Source of the DNA: Bacilli bacterium
GTDB taxonomy: Bacteria > Bacillota_I > Bacilli_A > RFN20 > CAG-826
Length of the DNA: 64,000 bases
Reading direction: 5' to 3'
Assembly (NCBI GenBank): GCA_017468925.1
Contig: JAFUHI010000007.1
Coordinates: 62,001-126,000 of the forward strand
Under the pieces are notes generated by a model. That model had not been told where the DNA came from, did not search any database, and saw only the letters and a program-made list of their open reading frames with translations. The position numbers and the translations under genes were made by a program. Of this stretch, positions 15,875-24,512 are shown piece after piece. Within the stretch, counting starts at the first letter, position 1; each line of letters starts with the position of its first letter.

Positions 15875-18583
15875 ATGTATGAGAACAAAACAGTAAAAGA
15901 GACTGCCGAGTCTTTTGAAACTGATGTTGAAAAAGGATTAACTGAAGAAGCAGTCCTGAAGAGAAAAGAACAATATGGGGCAAATAAATTATATGAAAAA
16001 CCCCGCCAAAGCCCGCTGATTATATTCCTTAGCCAATTTAAAGACCCGATGGTTTTCATTCTATTTGCCGCGGCAATCATATCGCTTGTGCTAGGCATAG
16101 TAGAGGCATATCAAAAAGGAGAGGGAATATCATTTGAGACTTTTGCAGATGTCATTATCATCTTTGGCGTTGTTGTTTTGAACGCAATAATCGGTACTGT
16201 GCAAGAAACTAAAGCGGAAAAAGCCTTAGAAGCACTTAAAAAGATGTCTTCTCCTACCGCCACGGTAAGAAGAGATGGCAAAACAATTGAAATAAAAGCA
16301 GAAGATCTTGTACCTGGGGATATTGTCATCTTAGAAGAGGGAAGAAGCGTCCCGGCCGATTTAAGATTAATCAAAACTTTTGCGATGAAAGCCGATGAGT
16401 CTTCCCTGACTGGTGAATCAGTTCCAGCTGAGAAAGACGGGGATTTTACATTTACCGAAGAAGTTGGAGTCGGCGATAGAACCAATATTGTTTATATGTC
16501 TACTCCTATTGTCCATGGACGTGGAGAAGGCATTGTAATCGCCACTGGAATGAATACTGAGATAGGCAAAATAGCAACAATGCTTTCTGAAGGAGAAGAT
16601 GATTTGACTCCGCTTCAGAAGAACCTTAATAAGTTATCTAAATTCCTCGCCTATCTAACCATAGGAATCGTTGTATTGGTGTTGCTAGTTAAACTCATTT
16701 GGGCTTTGGTTAACCAGAATCTTGCCGATGTTTGGTCAGAAGCTTTATTAACATCCGTCGGTCTTGCTGTAGCAGCTATCCCGGAAGGTTTGACCGCGGT
16801 TGTTACGATCGTTTTGGCGTTAGGCATGCAGAAGATGATAAAGGTCAACACGATTGTAAGAAAGCTTGCTTCTGTTGAGACTTTAGGCGCCGTATCGGTT
16901 ATTTGTTCTGATAAAACAGGGACGTTAACCCAAAACAAGATGACTGTTGTAGAGGCGTATGTCGATGGAAATACATTCGAACAATTTTCTTTTAACGAAG
17001 ATAATGTTGGATTGCTCGCCAAAGGAATGGCTCTGTGTAGCGATGCTAGCATAGAAAACGGAATATATGGCGACCCAACAGAAGTTGCTTTGGTCCAGAT
17101 GGCAAGTGATATTGGTTTAACCAAATCAAAATTAGAACAATTGATGCCTAGAATCGATGAGGCGCCATTCGACAGCGTTAGAAAAATGATGTCAACAAAG
17201 CACTCAACTAGCGAAGGCACAATCATCTTCACAAAAGGTGCGATGGATCAAATAATCAAGCGCAGCAAAAAAGTATTAATTAACGGAAAAGAAGCGGATT
17301 TGACCGCAGATATTATAAAAAATATACAAGAATCCGCGTCATTAATGGCTAAGAAGGCCTTACGCGTTCTTGCTTTAGCGTATTCAAAAGAAGAAGAGAT
17401 AAAAGAAGACGATATGGTGTTCGTTGGATTGGTTGGAATGATTGATCCTCCTAGACCTGCCGCCAAACCTGCTGTAGCGACTTTGAAGCAAGCAGGCATC
17501 ACAACCATTATGATTACTGGCGACCATAAAGACACCGCCTTTGCTATCGCTTCCGATTTAGGAATCGCTTCCTCGATAGACCAATGCATGTCTGGAGAGC
17601 AAATTGATGAATGCAGTGAGGATGAATTAAAAGAAAAAGTAAAAACAATGAGAGTGTTTGCGCGTGTATCTCCAGAAAACAAGGTATCTATCGTTAAAGC
17701 CATCAAAGCTAATGGGAATATTGCCGCAATGACTGGCGATGGCGTTAATGACGCCCCATCGCTAAAAGCTGCGGATATTGGCATTGCGATGGGTATAACA
17801 GGCACCGATGTTGCTAAAGGCGCCGCGGATATGGTTTTAACCGATGACAATTTCGCATCTATTGAAGCAGCGGTAGAAGAAGGTAGAGGCATATACGCAA
17901 ATATCAGAAAGACAATATTGTTCCTCCTTTCCTCCAATATTGGTGAAGTCGTTGCGATGCTTGTAGCCTCATTAATTGGTTTGCCTTCTCCTTTGATTGC
18001 GATTCATTTGCTTTGGGTTAATTTGATAACCGATTCTCTACCCGCTGTCGCATTAGGCGTGGATAAGAAGCCAAAAGATATAATGAACGATAAACCGCGT
18101 AATCCAAACGAATCGATATTTGGCAAAGATGGTTATTTCTTAACGTTTGGTTATGGCATCATAATAGGTCTTGCCACATTATTTGCTTTCTTAGTCAAAC
18201 CATGGATGAATGGATATTATTCCATTGCGGAAATGCAGGGATATTTTGATAATCCAATAAATTTGGAAGAGGCGCAATCTATGGCGTTCTGCGTCCTTTC
18301 TTTCTCTGAATTGTTCCACATGCTAGGTATGACAAACATAAAGAAATCATTCGTCACTGTTTTTGGAAATAAGAATCTGATTTTATGGCTTTCCTTCTTC
18401 CTTGGGCTTGGCTTGCAATTCTTTGTCATCGAGACTCCGGGAGTCAACTCTTTCTTCAGTGTCTATCCTCTCCACGATCAGCCAATAGATTATCTATTTG
18501 TGTTCGCTTTGGCCTTATCTCCGCTTGTGATGCATGAGATTGTAGTCCTGGTTAAATTCATAAAGAAAAAGGCAACGAAGTAG
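15875..18583 (+). CDS. P-type cation ATPase (PacL/Ca-ATPase type), probable Mn2+ or Ca2+ exporter
   Basis: 902 residues. Phosphorylation motif CSDKTGTLTQNK near residue 345, PEGL-type motif AAIPEGLTAVV in helix M4, actuator TGES (SSLTGESVPAEK), and hinge MTGDGVNDAPSLK. All catalytic motifs are intact and the size is typical of type II ATPases. The manganese riboswitch directly upstream makes Mn2+ efflux the best guess; family members also export Ca2+. Ribosome site AAGGAG is 8 nt before ATG and lies in the switch stem. Confidence 0.92.
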   Translation: MYENKTVKETAESFETDVEKGLTEEAVLKRKEQYGANKLYEKPRQSPLIIFLSQFKDPMVFILFAAAIISLVLGIVEAYQKGEGISFETFADVIIIFGVVVLNAIIGTVQETKAEKALEALKKMSSPTATVRRDGKTIEIKAEDLVPGDIVILEEGRSVPADLRLIKTFAMKADESSLTGESVPAEKDGDFTFTEEVGVGDRTNIVYMSTPIVHGRGEGIVIATGMNTEIGKIATMLSEGEDDLTPLQKNLNKLSKFLAYLTIGIVVLVLLVKLIWALVNQNLADVWSEALLTSVGLAVAAIPEGLTAVVTIVLALGMQKMIKVNTIVRKLASVETLGAVSVICSDKTGTLTQNKMTVVEAYVDGNTFEQFSFNEDNVGLLAKGMALCSDASIENGIYGDPTEVALVQMASDIGLTKSKLEQLMPRIDEAPFDSVRKMMSTKHSTSEGTIIFTKGAMDQIIKRSKKVLINGKEADLTADIIKNIQESASLMAKKALRVLALAYSKEEEIKEDDMVFVGLVGMIDPPRPAAKPAVATLKQAGITTIMITGDHKDTAFAIASDLGIASSIDQCMSGEQIDECSEDELKEKVKTMRVFARVSPENKVSIVKAIKANGNIAAMTGDGVNDAPSLKAADIGIAMGITGTDVAKGAADMVLTDDNFASIEAAVEEGRGIYANIRKTILFLLSSNIGEVVAMLVASLIGLPSPLIAIHLLWVNLITDSLPAVALGVDKKPKDIMNDKPRNPNESIFGKDGYFLTFGYGIIIGLATLFAFLVKPWMNGYYSIAEMQGYFDNPINLEEAQSMAFCVLSFSELFHMLGMTNIKKSFVTVFGNKNLILWLSFFLGLGLQFFVIETPGVNSFFSVYPLHDQPIDYLFVFALALSPLVMHEIVVLVKFIKKKATK

Positions 18584-18629
18584 TTATTAACTTGTTAAAG
18601 CAACTTCTTTGGTCTATATTTATGTGGTT

Positions 18630-18704
18630 GCCGACTTGGCTCAACGGTAGAGCAACGGTATCGTAAACCGTAGGTTGGGGGTTCGATTCCCTCAGTCGGC
18701 ACCA
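18630..18704 (+). tRNA. tRNA-Thr(CGU)
   Basis: Acceptor GCCGACT/AGTCGGC, anticodon loop ATCGTAA between ACGGT and ACCGT, T-arm with GTTCGATTC, encoded CCA. Reads ACG. Confidence 0.93.
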
Positions 18705-18718
18705 CAAATAAAAGATTC

Positions 18719-18750
18719 AACGCGTCTAAATTGATGCGTTTTTCTTTTTT
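18719..18750 (+). terminator. terminator after tRNA-Thr
   Basis: AACGCGTC/GATGCGTT stem followed by a T-rich run. Confidence 0.75.
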
Positions 18751-18814
18751 TGTTGCTAAATCAAACAAGCATTACTATAATAAGCAGGCGACTTTGAGAG
18801 AAGTCGTCTAGCGT

Positions 18815-18890
18815 GGGTGCTTAGCTCAGCTGGGAGAGCATCTGTTTGACGTACAGAAGGTCGGGAGTTCGATCCTCTCAGCACCCACCA
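18815..18890 (+). tRNA. tRNA-Val(GAC)
   Basis: Acceptor GGGTGCT/AGCACCC, anticodon loop TTGACGT, GTTCGATCC T-arm, encoded CCA. Confidence 0.93.
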
Positions 18891-18902
18891 CTTGGATTGA
18901 TA

Positions 18903-18925
18903 GCCGGGCAGCCGGCATTTTATTT
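18903..18925 (+). terminator. terminator after tRNA-Val
   Basis: GCCGG/CCGGC stem with a 4-nt loop, followed by ATTTTATTT. Confidence 0.65.
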
Positions 18926-18932
18926 AAAAAAC

Positions 18933-19006
18933 GCACCTGTAGTTCAATGGTAGAACTCTAGCTTCCCAAGCTAGTCACACGGGTTCGATTCCCGCCAGGT
19001 GCTCCA
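18933..19006 (+). tRNA. tRNA-Gly(CCC)
   Basis: Acceptor GCACCTG/CAGGTGC, anticodon loop TTCCCAA between CTAGC and GCTAG, GTTCGATTC T-arm, encoded CCA. Confidence 0.93.
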
Positions 19007-19014
19007 ATAGTTTA

Positions 19015-19046
19015 AAAAGTGTCGATGTAATCGGCACTTTTCTCAT
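19015..19046 (+). terminator. terminator after tRNA-Gly
   Basis: 12-bp stem (19015-19026 with 19030-19041, one wobble), 3-nt loop, T-rich tail. Confidence 0.75.
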
Positions 19047-19323
19047 TTTTTGCCGGTTTTGTGCCAAGTTTTTCGAGGATTTTTGTTCACGTACGATTTA
19101 AAATTTATACTTCCATCGACGGATGAGAATAGATCCACAAATGCTGTCTAAGATAAAAAGCGCAAAAGGATATCGAAAGTGTAAATAAGTGTAAAAGAAT
19201 ATAAAAAGCGTAAAATAAGCATAAGAGATAAAGGCAAATCCTAGTTGCCTTTTATTATAAAAAATATTTTATATTTCAAAAATAAAAATGGTTGCAATTG
19301 CGAAACATATTTTTGTTTCCAAT
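19047..19323 (+). other. AT-rich gene-free stretch with iterated motif and terminator-like hairpin
   Basis: No gene is seen. Positions 19157-19229 hold about five spaced variants of an AAGYGTAAA-like motif. A hairpin AAGGCAA/TTGCCTT at 19230-19257 has a T-run and resembles a terminator. From 19292 an imperfect inverted repeat (GCAATTG...CAATTGC) leads into the Fic promoter-side repeat. Confidence 0.45.
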
Positions 19324-19358
19324 TGCATACTTTTCTGAAAAAAATATGCAATTAAAAT
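19324..19358 (+). repeat. 35-bp repeat flanking fic, promoter-side copy
   Basis: Contains the inverted pair TGCATA/TATGCA. The copy at 20435-20469 matches 34 of 35 positions. This copy abuts the -35 box of the Fic promoter, so it is a candidate operator. Confidence 0.8.
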
Positions 19359-19386
19359 TGACTTACTATCTAACCTATATTATTAT
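19358..19386 (+). promoter_or_regulatory. Fic gene promoter, apparently leaderless
   Basis: TTGACT (19358-19363), 17-nt spacer, TATTAT (19381-19386), only 6 nt before the ATG at 19393, so transcription probably starts at the start codon. Confidence 0.65.
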
Positions 19387-19392
19387 ATAGAC

Positions 19393-20433
19393 ATGAAATC
19401 CATTAATTTAAAAGAACAAATTTTAAAGTTAAATGACCCTTTTATTATTTCTATGCTCCAAGCAGTCGAAGTAAACAAGGGCAGGACTTTTAATTTGCCA
19501 AAAAAAATTAAACTTAATCGACTTCACGACTTGAATAAAAGAAGAAGCGTTACTTCAAGCAATGAGATTGAAGGCCTCAAAATCGATAAAAGACGTGAAG
19601 AAGATATTCTCTTGAAACATATGGATCCAGAGACAAAGGAAGAATATTTGTTATTTGGCTATAACAAGGCATTGGAGAATATTTTTGAAGTCTATAAATA
19701 TCAATCCCTTTCGGAGTCTTATATAAAAGATTTGCATTATTTCCTTTACGAATCCTTGACGCCTGAATTCGGTGGAAAGTATAAAACAGAACAGAACTAT
19801 ATACGCGAATTTGGCAAGGATGGAAATGCAATAAGAACTGTATTTATTCCTTCTAAGCCGCAAGATGTTGAAAATTTAATGGGGAATTTGGTGTATCAAT
19901 TTAATGAATGCGCAAAAGACGTTGAATGCAATACACTTATAGCTATTTTTGTATTTATACTGGACTTTCTTTGCATTCATCCGTTTTATGATGGCAATGG
20001 AAGAGTATCTCGTCTTTTAACAACTTTTCTTCTCTTGAAATATGGATATGATTTGGACCAATATTATTCGTTTTCGTATGTTATCTTAAATAATATTAAT
20101 AAATATTATGATTCTTTAGAAAAGTCTTCAATCGGATGGCATGAGAATAAAAATGATTACGGTTTCTTTGTTCATTTCATGCTCGAATGTTTAAAGGATG
20201 GCTATTCTAAATTAGCTTACATACTTCAAGTTAATTCAATCTCTGGATTTTCGAATGATAAAGTGCTGCAAGTAATTAATGACTCTAAATCGCCGATAAG
20301 TAAAGCTGATATAGAAGAAATCCTTATAAATTTAACTAGAACAACTATTGAAAAATCTTTGGGTGAGTTATTGGGCAAAAAACAAATTCAGATGATACAA
20401 AGCGGGAAATACGCAAAGTATTATAAAATTTAA
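19393..20433 (+). CDS. Fic-domain protein (AMPylase-type) with intrinsic inhibitory helix and C-terminal winged helix
   Basis: 346 residues. The Fic motif HPFYDGNGRVSR begins near residue 196 and is complete, including catalytic His. The inhibitory motif (S/T)xxxE(G/N) is present as SNEIEG near residues 56-61, so this is a class II Fic protein held inactive by its own N-terminal helix. The C-terminal ~80 residues (NSISGFSNDKVLQVINDSKSP onward) look like a winged helix, a candidate DNA binder for autoregulation. Fic enzymes usually transfer AMP to protein hydroxyls; the target is unknown. AT-rich compared with neighbours and bracketed by 35-bp repeats, so likely acquired. Confidence 0.9.
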   Translation: MKSINLKEQILKLNDPFIISMLQAVEVNKGRTFNLPKKIKLNRLHDLNKRRSVTSSNEIEGLKIDKRREEDILLKHMDPETKEEYLLFGYNKALENIFEVYKYQSLSESYIKDLHYFLYESLTPEFGGKYKTEQNYIREFGKDGNAIRTVFIPSKPQDVENLMGNLVYQFNECAKDVECNTLIAIFVFILDFLCIHPFYDGNGRVSRLLTTFLLLKYGYDLDQYYSFSYVILNNINKYYDSLEKSSIGWHENKNDYGFFVHFMLECLKDGYSKLAYILQVNSISGFSNDKVLQVINDSKSPISKADIEEILINLTRTTIEKSLGELLGKKQIQMIQSGKYAKYYKI

Positions 20434-20434
20434 C

Positions 20435-20469
20435 TGCATACTTTTCTGGAAAAAATATGCAATTAAAAT
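20435..20469 (+). repeat. 35-bp repeat flanking fic, distal copy
   Basis: Begins 2 nt after the Fic stop; 34 of 35 positions equal 19324-19358. It is not followed by a TTGACT box, so it is not a second copy of the promoter. Confidence 0.8.
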
Positions 20470-20561
20470 CATTCGACCGATCTGTAAACAAATTTTCAGT
20501 ACTCCAATAGTTGGTAATTATCCACGTTAGGGGACTTCTATTTGCTATAATACACATTGAT

Positions 20562-21225
20562 ATGACATATTACGAACTTACTGAGTATTTATTTTCTAAA
20601 CAAGATAAAAAACATGCTGAATTTGCAGGTAATCTTTCTAATAGTGATTACGTCACAATTGGAGTAAAAAACCCCATTCTAAGATACATAATCAAAGAGC
20701 ATTATAAAGATGCAGATTTATGCTTGGACGATTTTGAACATAGCAAATATCTTGAAGCGGATTTCATCTACTTCGGAGTCGGCTTAAAAAGATGCAAGAC
20801 CATAGAAGAACAATTGGAGTTCTTAGATAAAAATATTAAATACGCTCAATCGTGGGCGATTACGGATACGATCAATCACAGCCTTAAAAAATGCCCCTTT
20901 GATTTATTTTGGAAGTTCTTTTTGACTCATTATAATAGCGATCATATTTATACAAGAAGGTTCTCTTATGTTTTGGGATTAATGTTCTATAAAGATGAAA
21001 AAATCCTGCAAATCTTTGATTATTTAGACGAATTTGATGAATATATGGTCATGATGGCGGAGGCTTGGCTGCTTCAAAACTATCGCGACTGTATATCCAG
21101 AAAAAGTCTTTGATTTATTGAAAACTCTTAAAGATGAAAAACTAAAATTAAAAACAATTTCAAAGATAAGTGATTCATTTAGGTTTGCAGATGAACAAAA
21201 AGAGCATTTTAAATCTTTAAGATAG
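20562..21225 (+). pseudogene. AlkD-like DNA alkylation repair gene with a frameshift near the 3' end
   Basis: The reading frame from ATG 20562 (MTYYELTEYLF) runs through AlkD-like HEAT-repeat sequence (SWAITDTINHSLKK; FWKFFLTHYNSDHIYTRRFSYVLGL) to AEAWLLQN and then an unrelated tail ending at 21113. The family continuation appears one frame over: TVYPEKVFDLLKTLKDEK to KEHFKSLR, stop at 21225. A single-base indel near 21070-21085 would restore about 221 residues, the expected size. It is therefore a recent pseudogene or a sequence error. A TATAAT box at 20546-20551 lies 10 nt before the ATG. Confidence 0.7.
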
Positions 21226-21270
21226 AGATAATTACACATTTCCTGAAATTATATAATTCTAGAATGTGAG

Positions 21271-21423
21271 ATGCTTTTTAACGCAATAACCATGCGATTA
21301 TTGGATATATCTTTCGTGCCCATGTGTATGAGATGTCCACATTGTGGCAAAAGGTCTTGTAATAAAAACATCTCAAAAGAATGGAATCGATATCTATATG
21401 ATGTATTTTCTTATATGTCTTAA
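21271..21423 (+). CDS. possible small zinc-ribbon protein
   Basis: 50 codons from ATG to TAA. The segment CMRCPHCGKRSC has CxxC and CxxxxC spacings typical of small zinc ribbons. No ribosome site is obvious and no family is recognised, so it may be a remnant or non-coding. Confidence 0.25.
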   Translation: MLFNAITMRLLDISFVPMCMRCPHCGKRSCNKNISKEWNRYLYDVFSYMS

Positions 21424-21445
21424 ACGCTGAGAAACAACGCTGGTT

Positions 21446-21745
21446 TTAGTGCTCTATATTCAATATATTCAAGAATCCAGTCATCTCAAATATATCCATA
21501 ATATCATTGTTGACGTTTCTGAGGGTCATCTTGCCCTGAGCATTCATTTTCTTTTGGCTGATGAGCAAAATTCTTAGCCCTGCAGAAGACACGTAATCTA
21601 GCTTTGCAAAATCAAGCACAAGAGATTTAACTCCTTCTAAAGAAGAGGATATAACAGACTCCAATTGCTCATACGAAGAGGTGTCAAGGTTGCCTTCCAA
21701 TGCGAGAACCAGTTCCTCGCCGTTTCTTGTTTCAATGATGTTCAT
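21446..21745 (-). CDS. STAS-domain anti-sigma factor antagonist
   Basis: 99 residues, the full length of a single STAS domain. LVLDFAKLDYVSSAGLRILL contains the conserved region with Ser (53/54) that partner-switching kinases phosphorylate in SpoIIAA/RsbV proteins. No cognate anti-sigma kinase or sigma factor gene is adjacent, so the partners are elsewhere or the protein works alone. Confidence 0.85.
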   Translation of the reverse strand: MNIIETRNGEELVLALEGNLDTSSYEQLESVISSSLEGVKSLVLDFAKLDYVSSAGLRILLISQKKMNAQGKMTLRNVNNDIMDIFEMTGFLNILNIEH

Positions 21746-21808
21746 ATCTTGGTATATTGTAGCACCATATATAAAAAGTTATCTAAATAAATTTAGAAAT
21801 ATTTTTAC

Positions 21809-21843
21809 AAAAAAACATCCCGGGCAAAGTTGCACCAGGATGT
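21809..21843 (-). terminator. terminator of the lipoprotein gene
   Basis: ACATCC...GGATGT stem with inner GG/CC pairs, followed on the minus strand by a run of seven T. Confidence 0.75.
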
Positions 21844-21858
21844 TCTTGTACGCAATGA

Positions 21859-23133
21859 TTACTCGCTCAAGGAAGAGCTGCTCTTGGTATCAACCAATTC
21901 ATATTCCGAATAATCGGTTAACATAGTTGGTTTTTCTTTTCCGAATGTGATTGCAGCACCGCCGGAAATCGACACAAAGTCATCGTATTTGGCAAGCTTT
22001 TCTCCATCTGCGAGTCTAGGACCGATAATCGCAACGACCAAATCAAAGTTTGCAACTTCTTTGTCCAAGGTTTCTGATTTGATGTTCGCGGTTGCCTCTA
22101 TCGACATGAGTTCATTTTTGCTGAATGTGGCTTTGGCAATGATTTCGTCATCGTCGCGATAGACGGTCTCTTTTTTGCTTGTTTCAGAAGAGGAAGAGGA
22201 GGTTTCGCCTTCTTCGCTCTCTTCAAACGAGTCGAGAAGGGTTGAGAATTCACCGATTTGCTGGCCTTTTAGGTTGATGTAGAGGTATTCTTCCTCGCCA
22301 TTCGACATAGCGCTCATATATGGGTTCAACTCATTTTCATGCTCCGAAAGACCGTTCACCGATTCGATATATTTCTCCCAATTGAAGATATTGGAACCGA
22401 TGGCCTGCTCTGCGCTTTCCTTAGCGGACTCTAAAGGCAATGCCAATTTCTTTCCAATATATTTCTCGATATCATCTTCCATGCCGTTGCTGCTAGAAGA
22501 AGCACCGGGGGTCACTGGGATGATGCTATCCAAAACAAAGATGATAAGATTCTTTATTTGTGGATCTGTGGTGTCGACATAGGCGCAGTCGTTATCGATA
22601 TAGGCAGGAAGATTCAAATTGTTGTTTTTGAATTCGGTTATTTCAGCGCTTGTTGTCTTCTTTCTTTTGATGCCACCGGTTAATGAAACATTGAGTTGCG
22701 CATCGACCTCTTTTGGGTCAGTTGAGTCCAAATGGTCAATTTTTGCGGAGATTTTGCTGCTGTTTTGTAAATAAAAATCCATTGAGCTGGTCAATTTTTC
22801 ATAACCTTCAGAGCTTGGAGCGGCTTCGCTTGATGTCGCATTCTTTTGGACATACCAGTTATGAGCAAGCTCGACATCTAATGTTCCAATAGGTTGCAAA
22901 TCTAAGGAAATATTTCCTGAATTCTTTTCGGCTTCCATAGCAGAAGCTAAATCAGAGAACGCTTTCGATAAAGTGATAGCTTCTCCGCTCGGTGGAACAA
23001 TGCTTGTTTTCCCTTCTGAAGAAAGGCTTGTTCCGTTTGTGCCTGATGCTGATTCGTCTTCAACAGGCGTTGTGGCGCACGAGCTCATGACGAGTCCCGC
23101 TAACGCTAACATTATGGTTTTGTTTTTTGTCAT
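21859..23133 (-). CDS. lipoprotein of unknown function
   Basis: 424 residues from ATG 23133 (GGAGG 8 nt upstream). Signal peptide MTKNKTIMLALAGLVMSSC with lipobox MSSC, then a Ser/Glu-rich linker. The mature part alternates beta-like segments with polar Ser/Glu stretches (SEESEEGETSSSSSETSKKE near residue 325). I recognise no catalytic motif. Two to three lipoproteins in this window share such Ser-rich linkers, suggesting an extracellular protein held away from the membrane. Confidence 0.75.
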   Translation of the reverse strand: MTKNKTIMLALAGLVMSSCATTPVEDESASGTNGTSLSSEGKTSIVPPSGEAITLSKAFSDLASAMEAEKNSGNISLDLQPIGTLDVELAHNWYVQKNATSSEAAPSSEGYEKLTSSMDFYLQNSSKISAKIDHLDSTDPKEVDAQLNVSLTGGIKRKKTTSAEITEFKNNNLNLPAYIDNDCAYVDTTDPQIKNLIIFVLDSIIPVTPGASSSSNGMEDDIEKYIGKKLALPLESAKESAEQAIGSNIFNWEKYIESVNGLSEHENELNPYMSAMSNGEEEYLYINLKGQQIGEFSTLLDSFEESEEGETSSSSSETSKKETVYRDDDEIIAKATFSKNELMSIEATANIKSETLDKEVANFDLVVAIIGPRLADGEKLAKYDDFVSISGGAAITFGKEKPTMLTDYSEYELVDTKSSSSLSE

Positions 23134-23191
23134 TTTTATTGCCTCCAATAGACCACAATTATATTTAATTGTTTTTGTTTTGCAACTTTTT

Positions 23192-23215
23192 AAAAAAGCC
23201 CGCATTATGCGAGCC
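23192..23215 (-). terminator. terminator of the six-helix membrane protein gene
   Basis: Minus strand GGCTCGCAT/ATGCGGGC stem followed by TTTTTT. Confidence 0.7.
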
Positions 23216-23233
23216 TTTCTGTCAAAACTACGC

Positions 23234-23752
23234 TTATTTATTCTTTTTGTCGAATATAGCGCTTAATAAGAAAATCAACCCGTATAAGGCGACTAGAACA
23301 CCAACGATGATCCAGAAAGCCGTGGCGAATTCAGGTACCCAGATGTATAAGCAGCTGAACACGATGAAGGCTGCGCCGACAACGATTTGGCCGATTCCGT
23401 AGAATAAACTGACTTTTGCAAGAACATAGACACCGTATAGAATCAATGCAATTCCAAGTCCCATTAGTAAGAGGACAAGTAGATTGATGAATAATCCGAA
23501 TGAAATGTAGAATCTTGCAAGCAAGAATATTGCAACGACCACAAGTGATGTGCCAAGGAATAAATTGCTGAATAGAAGCGGTTCTTTTCTAACTAGAGAA
23601 ACCACGCTCAAGGTGAGCAAGATAACTCCAGCGATCAAAGACATGACGCCAAAATAAATATCAACAACTTCATTTCCACCGAATATGGCAATCAAAACAC
23701 CTAATGCAATTATTACCGCGCCTTCGATGATTTTAGCGATTTTGTTGCTCAT
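23234..23752 (-). CDS. six-helix membrane protein (DUF308/HdeD-like)
   Basis: 172 residues made of six hydrophobic helices with short Lys-rich ends (start MSNKIAKIIEG, end FDKKNK). Organisation and helix spacing resemble HdeD/DUF308 proteins, some of which are stress-related in enterobacteria; function here unknown. Its promoter region carries the same palindrome as the promoter of the adjacent tetR gene, so it is the probable target of that regulator. Confidence 0.6.
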   Translation of the reverse strand: MSNKIAKIIEGAVIIALGVLIAIFGGNEVVDIYFGVMSLIAGVILLTLSVVSLVRKEPLLFSNLFLGTSLVVVAIFLLARFYISFGLFINLLVLLLMGLGIALILYGVYVLAKVSLFYGIGQIVVGAAFIVFSCLYIWVPEFATAFWIIVGVLVALYGLIFLLSAIFDKKNK

Positions 23753-23809
23753 AAATTATCTCCTTTCGCTAAAAATATATATTTAATTTTAATTAATTAA
23801 ATAGACAAA

Positions 23810-23826
23810 TTAGTCAATATGTCTAA
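23810..23826 (-). promoter_or_regulatory. TetR operator, target-gene side
   Basis: Minus strand TTAGACATATTGACTAA, a 17-bp imperfect palindrome overlapping the tetR stop and preceding the membrane-protein gene. It matches the tetR-promoter site at 24394-24410 in 13 of 17 positions. Confidence 0.6.
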
Positions 23827-24374
23827 TTATGCTTTTGGGGAAAGAAGAAATTATGAAGGGCCTTGCCGATTTCTGTTTCGGTTATCTCGCTTATGATGTT
23901 TGGGTCATTGCTTTCTCTAGCCATCGCGATGCTGGTCAATGTTCCAGAGAGAATGAATTCGATCTGAATCTTGTCTTTGAAGGCTAAATCCTCGTATTTC
24001 GCGTTTATTTGTCTCATCCAATATTGTCTTAACTCGTTTCTGATTATTGATTCGAGATATTCGCTTTTCTTGCAAGTGAATAGAGAAATCCTTTGCCATC
24101 TAACCAATTCCCTTTTGTTTGATGAGAGATCTACGATTTCTAGGTCATAGTTAGGCAAAATCGTTTCCTTGAATTCATCGATGAAGAATTGTCTAGCCAT
24201 TTCATCAATGTTATCAAAATGATAGTAGATGGTGTTTCTATTAACACCCGCCTCATTCGTGATCATTTTCACAGTTATGTGATTGTAATCTTCGGTCTCT
24301 AAAAGCCTCCAAAAAGCATCGGAGATTTTCTGATAGGCGCTTCTTTCGCCAACGTTTTTTCTTGGTCTGGACAT
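23823..24374 (-). CDS. TetR/AcrR-family transcriptional regulator
   Basis: 183 residues. The N-terminal helix-turn-helix is clear: ITVKMITNEAGVNRNTIYYHFDN near residues 33-55. The C-terminal part is a variable ligand-binding helical domain. Located immediately upstream of, and codirectional with, the six-helix membrane protein gene; a shared operator-like palindrome precedes both, indicating autorepression and control of that gene. Ligand unknown. Confidence 0.88.
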   Translation of the reverse strand: MSRPRKNVGERSAYQKISDAFWRLLETEDYNHITVKMITNEAGVNRNTIYYHFDNIDEMARQFFIDEFKETILPNYDLEIVDLSSNKRELVRWQRISLFTCKKSEYLESIIRNELRQYWMRQINAKYEDLAFKDKIQIEFILSGTLTSIAMARESNDPNIISEITETEIGKALHNFFFPQKHN

Positions 24375-24393
24375 AAAAATAACCTCAATTAAA

Positions 24394-24410
24394 TTAGACT
24401 ATATGACCAA
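24394..24410 (-). promoter_or_regulatory. TetR operator, autoregulatory side
   Basis: TTAGACTATATGACCAA on the plus strand, 20-36 nt upstream of the tetR start; sister site at 23810-23826. Confidence 0.6.
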
Positions 24411-24512
24411 TTATTGCAAAAATGGCAACTAATCGCAACCTAAAAACCCCGCAAAAAACAAATAAATTCAAAAAGTCATTCTTTTTTCTTTTTACCAAAT
24501 GTAAAATGATAT

